Source: Candidatus Brocadiaceae bacterium (GTDB lineage Bacteria; Planctomycetota; Brocadiia; SM23-32). Taken from it: 13,504 nucleotides of DNA. The DNA is taken from assembly GCA_030615435.1 (NCBI GenBank), contig JAUWZH010000042.1, positions 1 through 13,504 on the forward strand, in the 5' to 3' direction. Both the position numbers and the translations under genes were made by a program. The notes beneath the pieces are model-generated. The model was not told where the DNA came from. It saw only the letters and a program-made list of their open reading frames with translations, and did not search any database. This document shows, piece by piece, positions 1 through 6,989 of this stretch. Each line of letters begins with the position of its first letter. Position 1 is the stretch's first letter.

Positions 1-1
1 C

Positions 2-2380
2 CGCTCCATCCGAGGCGGGCAACCGGTAGTTAACACGACCAGGCCCGCCGCCCACCGCAGCCACGCGTTCATGCAGTACGGGGGCGGTTGGCTGACCAGC
101 CCGACCACCGGGAAGGACCTGCTCTTGCAGCGGGCGATACATGACGGGACCAGCGGCCTGTCTGCTTCCCGGCTCTACCAGTTCCTCTGGTCCCTCCGTC
201 CAGTGGCCGAGGTACCAAGCGGAAGCTCTCTGAGCGACGCAGAGACCCAGGTGCTCACGCGCCAGGCGGCGGTGAATCTGCTCGACATGCTCGATTCGGA
301 CGATGGGGTCACTCTGTGGGACGACAGCAGCAGCGGGAGGCTTTACTACGGCGTGGAGCCGACCCCCTACATCGCCGAAGTGGAAGCAGCCGTAGATACC
401 TCCCTGCATCCTTTCATGCCGAATCCCGCAACCGGCAGCGTCACCACGGGAACTTCGGATCGCCTTGACAACACTTTCCCCGTTCCCGAGATCGCCTCCT
501 GCTATTACAACGACAACAACCCCGCGAATGGCCTGTGGAACGTGGGAGAGGAAGTGTGGCTGGATCGCTGGGCGGTCGGGCTCAACAAGGGGATTTACAA
601 CGCGGGGGGGGACCCGCACGTCTACGCGGGCCCGCCGGGGGATCCCTGGACGACGCCTAACTGGACTCCGGGGGTACTGCTTGTTGCCAGCAACGATCCT
701 CCCACGGGCTGGGGGAAGTACATCAAGCTGGTCAACCCGTGGAACGATCCCATTGACCTCACCAACTACAAGCTGGTCCTCCCCCCCGAGTATCCCGCCG
801 GCAGTGGACAGAACAGGCTGCGCAAGTGGGTCTTCGACGGCACCTCGGGACAGTGGATTTCCTCAGCCTATGGCAGCGACATCACCATCCCCCTGTCCGG
901 CACCATCCTGCCCCATGAGCATGTGCTCGTCGTGGACAATATGGATCCCGACACGCCTGATACCGACCCACCATTCCGGTATGTTTTGTCAAGTTGCCTG
1001 CTCGCACCCGAGATCAACCACATGCAGGAGGCCGAAGGGGAGATTGACAGTGGGAAGCCCGCGCCCCAGTCGAGTGACGAGTTCGAGACGGGGACCTGGG
1101 GGCCGACCGTCGTGGAGCTTCGGACGAACCCCGGCAACGACCTGGTCATGCGCTTCGTGGTAGTGGAAACCGGGGAATCGCCCTATCCGGATGAAGACGA
1201 CCGCGACGACTGGCCTGAGCCAGAGAACTACTCCACTCAGATCACCGACCCGCGTCCGTGCTGGATGCGTGATCCGGACGGGGACGGCGTGTTCAGCCTG
1301 ATGACGCCGGCAGATGGCCCCTGGGCCCTTGGAGGCCGGAACATAAAGGCCAGGACCTACGAGGATTGGGAGGACGGCACCAAGGCGGTGGATGCGCTCG
1401 CGTGGTTCAACGTGGATTGGGTCGGCACGGCTCGCGTCGCGACGGGCGACAGGTGGAACCTGCTCGATAACATTACGCACGCCTCGAACCTTCCCCCTGA
1501 TACTGATAACGACGACAACCTGCTGCACAGCTTCCCCCCGGTGGCGACGTCAACCTCCGAGATGTACACGGGCGTCCCCGGACAGGAATCGAGAGTTATG
1601 AACGTCGGCCACATGGCCAACCCCGGCTGCCTCGGCTTCCTTCACTCGGCGGTTGAGTGGTGCACGCTGAGCCTCGGCGTCCCGGCCGCACCGGCCGGGT
1701 TCGGCGAAGCGGACCTGGTTTACCTGCGGAACTTCAGCGACTATCTCACCGGCCCGTTCAGCCCGTTCGAGAATGACGAGGACGACGACCTCGACGGCGC
1801 CGCCGATGACCGCGGCACGGACCCCGACGACCGCTTCGGGCCGGAGATACGGCGCCTCGGCCGCATCAACGTCAACACCGCTTCTGTTGCCGTCCTCAGG
1901 GGAGCCTTCAGCCGGCCGTGGCTCCAGAACATGTGGACCGGGGACACCGCGAGCACCCGCGCCGCCGCGCTGGCGGGCGCCATTGTGACCGAGAGGAACA
2001 ACAACGGGCCGTTCAGCTCGGTTGACGATTTGTTCGAGCGGGTGCCGCAGATATTGCAGATCGATTTGGTGCAAAACGATATAGGGGTGACCCCCGGGGA
2101 TGGTCGGCCGGACGACGGGGACTTTTACGACAATGCAACAGGCGCCCCTGTGCCAGATGGCTTGCCTGACTCGCCCAAGCCGAACTCCTTCCGCCGCGAG
2201 GCGATGGTCCGGTTCATGTATAATCTCCTCACCGTGCGTACTGACGTGTGGGGTGTGGTCGGGTCAGCGCGCCTGCTCGATAAGGACGAGAAGGTCATCG
2301 CGGACAGGGAGTTCTACTTCGTCCTCGACCGCTCTCGGGACCCGATACGGGTCATACTGAGCGGGACGCCTCCCTACTGA
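2..2380 (+). CDS. GspK-like type II secretion minor pseudopilin, 5' end missing
   Basis: The frame is open from the first bases of the window, so the ATG at 71 is probably internal and the real start, with any pilin-like N-terminus, lies upstream. The visible 792 residues begin with a region containing a 'RQAAVNLLDMLDSDD' stretch, typical of GspK-like proteins. At about nt 710-950 a beta-rich stretch (YIKLVNPWNDPIDLTNYKLV) resembles a lamin-tail-like domain. At about nt 1850-2060 lies 'GRINVNTAS...LRGAF' followed by 'GPFSSVDDLFERVP', the helix-hairpin-helix signature shared by GspK and ComEA. Two EF-hand/dockerin-like acidic loops occur: DPDGDGVFS at 1271-1297 and DxDxDGxxD at 1781-1807. GspK of characterised systems binds calcium, so a structural calcium role is inferred. 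GspK normally sits at the tip of the pseudopilus with GspI and GspJ, but neither is visible here. At 792+ residues it is much longer than the usual ~300-350. Family assignment is fairly safe; exact role is inference. Confidence 0.72.
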   Translation, partial: RSIRGGQPVVNTTRPAAHRSHAFMQYGGGWLTSPTTGKDLLLQRAIHDGTSGLSASRLYQFLWSLRPVAEVPSGSSLSDAETQVLTRQAAVNLLDMLDSDDGVTLWDDSSSGRLYYGVEPTPYIAEVEAAVDTSLHPFMPNPATGSVTTGTSDRLDNTFPVPEIASCYYNDNNPANGLWNVGEEVWLDRWAVGLNKGIYNAGGDPHVYAGPPGDPWTTPNWTPGVLLVASNDPPTGWGKYIKLVNPWNDPIDLTNYKLVLPPEYPAGSGQNRLRKWVFDGTSGQWISSAYGSDITIPLSGTILPHEHVLVVDNMDPDTPDTDPPFRYVLSSCLLAPEINHMQEAEGEIDSGKPAPQSSDEFETGTWGPTVVELRTNPGNDLVMRFVVVETGESPYPDEDDRDDWPEPENYSTQITDPRPCWMRDPDGDGVFSLMTPADGPWALGGRNIKARTYEDWEDGTKAVDALAWFNVDWVGTARVATGDRWNLLDNITHASNLPPDTDNDDNLLHSFPPVATSTSEMYTGVPGQESRVMNVGHMANPGCLGFLHSAVEWCTLSLGVPAAPAGFGEADLVYLRNFSDYLTGPFSPFENDEDDDLDGAADDRGTDPDDRFGPEIRRLGRINVNTASVAVLRGAFSRPWLQNMWTGDTASTRAAALAGAIVTERNNNGPFSSVDDLFERVPQILQIDLVQNDIGVTPGDGRPDDGDFYDNATGAPVPDGLPDSPKPNSFRREAMVRFMYNLLTVRTDVWGVVGSARLLDKDEKVIADREFYFVLDRSRDPIRVILSGTPPY

Positions 2381-2403
2381 GTGGGCCGGGAGCGGGGCGT
2401 TTT
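2366..2403 (+). terminator. Possible intrinsic terminator overlapping the GspK-like stop codon
   Basis: ACGCCTCCC (2366-2374) can pair with GGGA (2388-2391) plus GGCGT (2396-2400), leaving a four-base bulge on the 3' arm. TTTT (2400-2403) and a C/T-rich stretch follow. The bulge and the overlap with the stop codon (2378-2380) weaken the call. Confidence 0.35.
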
Positions 2404-2470
2404 CCCCCCTTGCTGTTCGGAGGCGGGGCACCTGAGGCAGGCTGATTCGGGTTTTGCGCCGTCCAGTCTC

Positions 2471-2475
2471 GGAGG
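2471..2475 (+). promoter_or_regulatory. Ribosome binding site GGAGG that sets the start at 2483
   Basis: GGAGG lies seven bases before an in-frame GTG at 2483. The frame is open back to 2381, directly after the upstream TGA, but that stretch encodes a low-complexity, unconserved-looking segment with no good Shine-Dalgarno site. The GTG at 2483 is therefore preferred. Confidence 0.6.
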
Positions 2476-2482
2476 ATGTTGG

Positions 2483-3250
2483 GTGCCGGCAGGCGAGCAT
2501 CAGAAGAGCTTCGTGTTGACCGTTGCGGAGTCGAAGCGCCTGATCGCCAGAGGCGTGGCGAAGAGCCCGCTCGTGCAAAGGGCCCTCCAGAAGGGCATCG
2601 TCGCCGTGGCGAAGGGCACAACTAATGGCTACATAGTGGAAGAGCTCACCGGTGAGGCGATTCAGAAGCCTCACTACTGCACGGGGACGACCCGGCCGCA
2701 CGGCGCGCAGACGAGAGTGGAGATTGCCGACAAGCTGCCCGATCTGGTGCTGAGAGATGGTAAGAGATGGGAAGGACTCGCCGCCACTGAGGCGGTGGCG
2801 GAGATGAAGGCGGGCGACGTCTTCATAAAGGGCGCCAACGCCCTGAACTACGAGCTGGAGCAGGCCGCCATCCTCGTCGGACACCCCACGGGCGGCACCA
2901 TCGGCGCTGCGCTCGGCTCCGTGGTGGGGCGCAGGGCAACGCTGCTGATTCCGGTCGGACTGGAGAAGAGCGTTCCGGGCGACCTGTACGAAACCGCCCG
3001 TAGGCTAACTGAGGTCGGCGGAGCAGGAGCCGGGCCCACGCTGTGGCCGGTTCACGGGGAGATATTCACGGAACTTGAGGCACTGGAGGTCCTCAGCGGA
3101 GTGGAGGCCCGGCCGATCGGCTCTGGCGGGATTCTCGGCGCTGAAGGGAGTGTGCGCATAGCCGTCTGGGGCAGCGCGGAACAGATCGAGGAGGTGGAAT
3201 CCCTGCTGGGCGGCATTTACGGAGAGCCGCCGTTTGGGCAGCAGGCATGA
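2483..3250 (+). CDS. Conserved-looking soluble protein of unknown function
   Basis: This gene encodes 255 residues starting at a GTG. I do not recognise the family. There is no signal peptide or membrane helix, so it is probably cytoplasmic. The first half has a KSFVLTVAESKRLIARGVA opening and then a glycine/threonine turn, AKGTTNGYIVEELTG. The centre contains 'GDVFIKGANALN' and 'HPTGGTIGAALG', followed by a hydrophobic strand, LLIPVGLEKSVP. The C-terminus ends with SVRIAVWGS...IEEVESLLGGIYGEPPF. The GTTNGYIVEEL turn and the GANALN/GGTIGAAL strand-turn pattern are reminiscent of the NagB/RpiA/CoA-transferase-like Rossmann fold, which uses a similar GTG-S-T turn to hold phosphate. That comparison is inference by eye only. 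The gene follows the GspK-like gene by about 100 bases on the same strand, with no obvious functional link. Confidence 0.75.
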   Translation: MPAGEHQKSFVLTVAESKRLIARGVAKSPLVQRALQKGIVAVAKGTTNGYIVEELTGEAIQKPHYCTGTTRPHGAQTRVEIADKLPDLVLRDGKRWEGLAATEAVAEMKAGDVFIKGANALNYELEQAAILVGHPTGGTIGAALGSVVGRRATLLIPVGLEKSVPGDLYETARRLTEVGGAGAGPTLWPVHGEIFTELEALEVLSGVEARPIGSGGILGAEGSVRIAVWGSAEQIEEVESLLGGIYGEPPFGQQA

Positions 3251-3427
3251 GCGGCGGACGTCTTGTCTGCCCACGATGAAGGCTCTGTCCCATGCATGGA
3301 TGCCGGGCCGGAGAGGCGCTAAGTCTTCGGACGGCCTGGCGTTCTGGGAGGAGCTTTGGCGGCAGAGATGGTCACGACAGGCGGATTAGGAGGAGGACAG
3401 ATTTTCAAAGAATTGGGGCTTTACGCC

Positions 3428-3455
3428 TTGACAATCCCCACAGTTGTGATATATT
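3428..3455 (+). promoter_or_regulatory. Strong sigma-70-type promoter of the pseudopilin gene
   Basis: A perfect -35 TTGACA (3428-3433) is separated by 16 bases from TATATT (3450-3455), five of six matches to the -10 consensus. It is preceded by an extended -10 TGn (TGA at 3447-3449). Transcription should begin near 3462, giving a leader of about 50 bases before the ATG at 3514. The rest of the 3251-3513 gap holds no convincing gene. It is the best promoter-like sequence I saw in the window. Confidence 0.75.
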
Positions 3456-3513
3456 GGGGTTGGTTTCAGCGGCGGACAATCCGACTTTCATCTTCGAGGT
3501 GGAGGGTTGAGTC

Positions 3514-4491
3514 ATGAGGAAACGAGGTTTCACGCTGATCGAATTGCTGGTTGTGTTCGCGATAATCTCTATCCTTGCAGCACTCCTTATGCCAGCCCTG
3601 GAAGGCGCGCGGGAAGCAGCGCAACAGACAGCCTGCATAGCCAACATGCGACAGATTGCGATGGGCGTTGTTATGTACGAGATAGACAATTACGATGTTA
3701 TACCGTATCACCGCATCGCAATGGTGCGCAAAAACACCCCGTGCCCCGGCTACGAAGATGAGGGTTCGTTGCCGGGAGGCGAGTCCACGATGGCCTATTG
3801 GCAGAATCAGATCTATCACTATGTCCCGGTGGATGAACTCTTTCTGTGCCAGGCCAAACAGGGGCAAACGGACTGGCTGCACCTCTTCTTCACGGGAGAG
3901 AGTAAGACTTACAGGCAGAGGATGATCCAGATGACGATCGAGGGCAGCGGTGATGACCTTGGCGTCTGGTCAGATTTCAACGCTGCGGGCCCCTATACGC
4001 CCAAGATCACATTCGTGAACACCTGCGGCCCGTGCACGCCGGCAGAGGAGCAGGATCCCGACAACGTTTGCAGTTACACCATGATATCTGAGGTGGACAG
4101 GCCGGGCAGATACTACGCCTATACGCACTTCGTGAGCAACCCATATCAGTCAATGGGCGAGTGTCTTTATCCGCCCTTCTGGCCTGGATTCCACGCCAAG
4201 TCGAGAGGACCCGTGGCGTTCTGCCTGGACCGCGGCAACACGCCGAGAGTACTTGGCCGCAACGGCTTTATCTTCCACGACTACCACATTGAATTCCAGG
4301 ACTGGTTGGAGGCTCGTTGTTTGCATGAAAAGGGCATTCAAGCTGGGCCCTGCCCGTTGGCCCTGTGTTGCTATGGCTACGGCGGGGGCTATGGCGGCAA
4401 GGATGGTGGAGCGCATTGGACTGAGTACCCCATAAGTTTGCCGCCCGGCTGGTACAGTTGCGACAGATATGAAGCTTTCGTGGACTATTAA
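3514..4491 (+). CDS. PulG-like type II/IV pseudopilin with prepilin-peptidase signal
   Basis: The 325-residue product starts MRKRGFTLIELLVVFAIISILAAL-like: a class III prepilin signal with predicted cleavage after Gly5, mature Phe at +1, Glu at +5, and a hydrophobic stalk helix of about 20 residues. After the helix comes 'ANMRQIAMGVVMYEIDN', the usual start of the globular domain in the DUF1559/PulG-like prepilins abundant in Planctomycetota, Lentisphaerota and Armatimonadota. The globular domain holds 13 cysteines in all, including CGPC and a CC pair. Near the C-terminus is a Tyr/Gly-rich tail (YGYGGGYGG) and a 'GFIFHDYHIEFQDW' segment in place of the common H-X9-DG motif. The start is fixed by GGAGG at 3501-3505, eight bases upstream. 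It is flanked by its own promoter and terminator, so it is monocistronic. Local GC looks lower than in neighbouring genes. It probably builds a surface fibre or secretion pseudopilus; the substrate is unknown. Confidence 0.88.
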   Translation: MRKRGFTLIELLVVFAIISILAALLMPALEGAREAAQQTACIANMRQIAMGVVMYEIDNYDVIPYHRIAMVRKNTPCPGYEDEGSLPGGESTMAYWQNQIYHYVPVDELFLCQAKQGQTDWLHLFFTGESKTYRQRMIQMTIEGSGDDLGVWSDFNAAGPYTPKITFVNTCGPCTPAEEQDPDNVCSYTMISEVDRPGRYYAYTHFVSNPYQSMGECLYPPFWPGFHAKSRGPVAFCLDRGNTPRVLGRNGFIFHDYHIEFQDWLEARCLHEKGIQAGPCPLALCCYGYGGGYGGKDGGAHWTEYPISLPPGWYSCDRYEAFVDY

Positions 4492-4511
4492 GCGTGACGT
4501 TCGGATGGCCG

Positions 4512-4553
4512 CGCCCTCGCGGGCGTATCCGCTTGTCCCCGCGGGGGCGTTTT
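4512..4553 (+). terminator. Rho-independent terminator after the pseudopilin gene
   Basis: CGCCCTCGCGGG (4512-4523) pairs with CCCGCGGGGGCG (4538-4549) over 12 positions with a single U-G wobble. The loop is 14 bases, and TTTT (4550-4553) follows at once. It sits 20 bases after the pseudopilin stop codon and isolates that gene from the next cluster. Confidence 0.8.
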
Positions 4554-4618
4554 GTCGCGACCGTGTCGGGGGTGGAGTTTCTCGTCCGCAATCGCAAGCC
4601 CTGCGAAGGAGAACATAG

Positions 4619-4900
4619 GTGCTGATCTGGATCCTTGTAGCCATCCTCGCGGTGGGAGTTGTCCTGTCCTACGTCAGGGGGGTCAAGAAGGGAGAGCGAT
4701 GGGGCACGATGGGGGTCCTGTTGTGCGCGATCGGCCTCATCACGGTTCTGGGGCTGAAAGAGCTGAGCTGGGTCTTCGTATTCATTCTGGGGGCAGCGGT
4801 TGTCCTGTCCTACTTCGGGGGAGTCAAGAAGCGAGAGTCGTGGGGCACGATGGCGTTGCTGTTGTGCGCGGTGGGATTCCTCGCGGTCCTGGGGGCGAAA
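4619..4900 (+). repeat. Tandem duplication of a 141-bp unit inside the four-TM gene
   Basis: Copy 1 is 4619-4759 and copy 2 is 4760-4900, with an offset of exactly 141 bp (47 codons). Similarity is visible at DNA level: GTTGTCCTGTCCTAC occurs at 4658 and again at 4799, and TGGGGCACGATGG and CTGTTGTGCGCG blocks recur at the same spacing. The unit starts at the start codon itself, whose counterpart in copy 2 is GAG. Reading frame is kept. Confidence 0.85.
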
Positions 4901-5407
4901 ATGGTTTACGGGCCGGACGCGAAGATCAAGACAGGAGGCCAGGTGGTTGCAGCCCGCCAGCAGCAGGTGGCTGTGCTCATCGGAGAGGCGTTGAAGGGCA
5001 AGCTTGAACCGGGCAGCCGCATCTTGTTCCTCGGTGCCGATCTGGAGCGTTACTGGGCGATCTCCTTCGAGAGGGTGCAGGAGGGACTCTCGAAAGGGCT
5101 CGAGGACTCGAGCTGGGAGAACGCCGGCTACTGTCTGATGAGTGCAGAGCGGCGCAGCCCCGAAAGCATCTGGAGGGCCCCGGAGGGCTTCGATGCGCTG
5201 GTGTCTTTTGCGGGTTTCTATCCTGAGATGGAGGAATTGGACCTGTATCTGTGGCCGGACCCGCCGCTGGTGGCGGCTTATTTCCCGGCGAGGGGCGACC
5301 TTGACCAGATCCGGACGTGGCTGTCGGATGGTTTCCTTCGAGCTGCCGTCGTCAAGACCGAGCGGGGTTCCCTGAAACCCTATACGCCAGAGCAGCTTCC
5401 TCCGTAG
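4619..5407 (+). CDS. Four-TM membrane protein with duplicated membrane half, unknown function
   Basis: This gene encodes 262 residues from a GTG start. AAGGAG at 4606-4611, seven bases upstream, supports that start. Residues 1-95 form four hydrophobic helices made of two near-copies of a 47-residue hairpin unit. Each unit has two helices joined by a basic loop, GVKKxExWGTM. Residues 14-39 and 61-86 match at 19 of 26 positions. Residues about 100-262 are soluble, with a strand RILFLGADLERYW and a region FDALVSFAGFYPEMEELDLYLW. I recognise no enzyme motif. The short loops and the lack of a signal peptide fit an inner-membrane protein with a globular C-terminal domain; which side that domain faces is unclear. 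pyrB begins 52 bases downstream on the same strand, so co-transcription is likely, but this says little about function. No convincing promoter was found between the preceding terminator and the start. Confidence 0.75.
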   Translation: MLIWILVAILAVGVVLSYVRGVKKGERWGTMGVLLCAIGLITVLGLKELSWVFVFILGAAVVLSYFGGVKKRESWGTMALLLCAVGFLAVLGAKMVYGPDAKIKTGGQVVAARQQQVAVLIGEALKGKLEPGSRILFLGADLERYWAISFERVQEGLSKGLEDSSWENAGYCLMSAERRSPESIWRAPEGFDALVSFAGFYPEMEELDLYLWPDPPLVAAYFPARGDLDQIRTWLSDGFLRAAVVKTERGSLKPYTPEQLPP

Positions 5408-5459
5408 GCGGGCCGGCCCCTCGATCGCAGGATTGGCCCCGTACCTCGGAAGGCGCCGT

Positions 5460-6380
5460 ATGGGCAGGCCAATCACGAGCGTCATCAGCATTCGGGGCTT
5501 CGACCGGAAGGGCATCCTCTACGTGCTGGAGCAGTCGGGGAAGATGGAGCAGCGCCCTCACCCGCGGCTCCTGCAGGGCCACGTGCTCGGGCTCATGTTC
5601 GTAGAGGTTTCCACGCGCACGCGCCTGAGCTTTGCCTCCGCGATGATGCGCCTGGGAGGGCAGGTGCTGGACTTCGGGGACCCCGAGCGCTCATCCTTCA
5701 AGAAGGGAGAGGGGCTTTCGGATACGATACGCGTGATGGCGGGTTACTGTGATGTGATTGCGATACGCCATCCGTGGGAAGGGGCGGCACGGTTGGCCGC
5801 CGAGGTGTCCGGGCTGCCTGTCATCAACGCCGGAGACGGGGCCAACCAGCACCCTACGCAGACATTCCTGGACCTCTACACAATCCAGAAGACGCACGGC
5901 GGCATTGACGGCCTTACCGTAGGATTCCTCGGGGACCTGCGTTACAGTCGAACGGTGCAATCCCTGGCCGGGGCGATGAGCCACTTCGATTGCCGGCAGT
6001 GCTTCATATCGCCAGAGTCCCTGCGGGCGCCCCAGCACGTTCTGGAGGAGCTGGAGGAGCGCGGGGTTCAGCATGAGCAGTTCAGCGACCTCGGCGAGGT
6101 CCTGCCGCAGCTCGACATCCTGTACTGCACCCGCATCCAGGAGGAGCGATTTGCGGACAGGCTCGAATACGAGCAGGTGAAAAGCAGCTACCGCGTGGAC
6201 CGGGCGCTCCTGGAGCACTGCGGCGTGAAGGAGACTCTGAGGATCATGCATCCCCTTCCGCGCGTGGACGAGCTGAGCGAGGATCTCGACGCTACGCCCT
6301 ACGCCGTCTACTTCCAGCAGGCCCGCAACGGCATTCCCGTGCGGCAGGCGCTGCTGGCAATGGTGCTCGGGAAGCTTTGA
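5460..6380 (+). CDS. pyrB: Aspartate carbamoyltransferase catalytic subunit
   Basis: PyrB joins carbamoyl phosphate and L-aspartate to carbamoyl-aspartate and phosphate in de novo pyrimidine synthesis, in the cytoplasm. The 306-residue protein is close to the ~310 of E. coli PyrB. All signature elements are present. The carbamoyl-phosphate loop is STRTRLSF (Ser51-Thr-Arg-Thr54). SSFKKGEG supplies Lys81/82 from the neighbouring chain. Arg103-His104 is in RHP. His131 and Gln134 are in HPTQTFLDL, Arg164 in YSRTVQSL, Arg225 in CTRIQEER, and HPLPRVDEL (264-272) is also present. The C-terminus YFQQARNGIPVRQALLA is also typical. ATG at 5460 is chosen because GGAAGG (5448-5453) sits six bases upstream and the N-terminus then aligns with the family; a TTG at 5433 is an alternative. 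It is followed directly by pyrI, so the holoenzyme should be the allosteric c6r6 type. No pyrBI leader-type attenuator is visible upstream. Confidence 0.97.
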   Translation: MGRPITSVISIRGFDRKGILYVLEQSGKMEQRPHPRLLQGHVLGLMFVEVSTRTRLSFASAMMRLGGQVLDFGDPERSSFKKGEGLSDTIRVMAGYCDVIAIRHPWEGAARLAAEVSGLPVINAGDGANQHPTQTFLDLYTIQKTHGGIDGLTVGFLGDLRYSRTVQSLAGAMSHFDCRQCFISPESLRAPQHVLEELEERGVQHEQFSDLGEVLPQLDILYCTRIQEERFADRLEYEQVKSSYRVDRALLEHCGVKETLRIMHPLPRVDELSEDLDATPYAVYFQQARNGIPVRQALLAMVLGKL

Positions 6381-6382
6381 GG

Positions 6383-6850
6383 ATGGCACAGCAGGCCGAC
6401 AGGCGTGAGCTCAACGTTTCGGCCATCCGGAACGGCACGGTCATAGACCACATTCACAGCGAGGCCACGTTCAAGGTCGCCGACATCCTCCAGGTGCAAG
6501 GCGAGCAGGACATGGTGCTGGTGGCGATGAACCTGGCCAGCAGCAGGTTGGGGAAGAAGGGCATCATCAAGATCGAGAACCGGGAACTGACCCCCGATGA
6601 GGTGAACAAGATCGCGCTGATCGCCCCCGAGGCCACGCTCAATATCATCAGTAACTTCCAGGTCGTGGACAAGGCGCGGGTGGAGCTGCCGGAGAGCATC
6701 GAGCGAATCGTGAAGTGCTTCAACCCCCGGTGCATCACCAACAACCAGCCGATCGTCACGAAGTTCGAGGTCATTGAGTCCAGCCCGCCCGCGTTGCGCT
6801 GCCTTTACTGCGAGAGGGTGATGCGCGGCGAGGACATCATCCTCAAGTAG
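6383..6850 (+). CDS. pyrI: Aspartate carbamoyltransferase regulatory subunit
   Basis: PyrI has no catalytic activity; it binds nucleotides and links PyrB trimers into the allosteric holoenzyme. The 155-residue product matches the ~153 of E. coli PyrI. The N-terminal allosteric domain has GTVIDHI (Asp22-His23) and KIEN (Lys63), with Lys97 in the VVDKAR segment. By analogy with E. coli these contact CTP/ATP. The zinc domain keeps all four ligands, Cys112 and Cys117 (CFNPRC) and Cys140 and Cys143 (CLYC). The ATG at 6383 lies two bases after the pyrB TGA, indicating translational coupling. A TTG at 6377, overlapping that stop, is an alternative start with GGGAAG just before it. The pairing predicts feedback control of ATCase by pyrimidine nucleotides. 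Confidence 0.96.
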   Translation: MAQQADRRELNVSAIRNGTVIDHIHSEATFKVADILQVQGEQDMVLVAMNLASSRLGKKGIIKIENRELTPDEVNKIALIAPEATLNIISNFQVVDKARVELPESIERIVKCFNPRCITNNQPIVTKFEVIESSPPALRCLYCERVMRGEDIILK

Positions 6851-6989
6851 CGCCCCTTTGATCGTATCCCCTGTCGAGCCGTTCCCGGGAGAACGTGTCC
6901 ATGCCCTTGACGTGCGCAGACTATTTGGCAGGTTTACAAGCACCTCGCGCTGCTCAAGCAGACAGGCGTCGTCTGCCCGAATCCCCTCT
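6851..6989. other. Intergenic gap between convergent pyrI and the AKR gene
   Basis: Two genes end here facing each other. Two small inverted repeats are visible: CGTTC/GAACG (6880-6895) and GCAGAC/GTCTGC (6958-6976). Neither has a T-tract on either side, so I cannot call an intrinsic terminator for either gene. No open frame here looks coding. Confidence 0.5.

Noticed and set aside
989..2074. Long antisense open frames beneath the GspK-like gene
   Set aside because: They are typical stop-poor shadows of a GC-rich coding strand. Their translations are Arg/Pro/Val-rich with no family features, and the sense frame carries clear motifs.
2378..2380. TGA recoding (alternative genetic code)
   Set aside because: TGA ends at least five other genes at positions matching normal family lengths (for example pyrB and pyk), so it acts as an ordinary stop.
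3292..3510. 72-codon plus-strand open frame between the unknown gene and the pseudopilin gene
   Set aside because: The strong promoter (3428-3455) lies inside it, its composition is Arg-rich and not protein-like, and it has no convincing RBS or domain.
4268..5515. 415-codon minus-strand open frame across the pseudopilin end, terminator and four-TM gene
   Set aside because: It crosses a good terminator and antisenses two well-supported genes, and its translation is low-complexity, rich in Arg, Pro, Gln and His.
6880..6976. Inverted repeats CGTTC/GAACG and GCAGAC/GTCTGC as a bidirectional terminator
   Set aside because: Stems are only five to six base pairs and neither is followed by a T-run on either strand.
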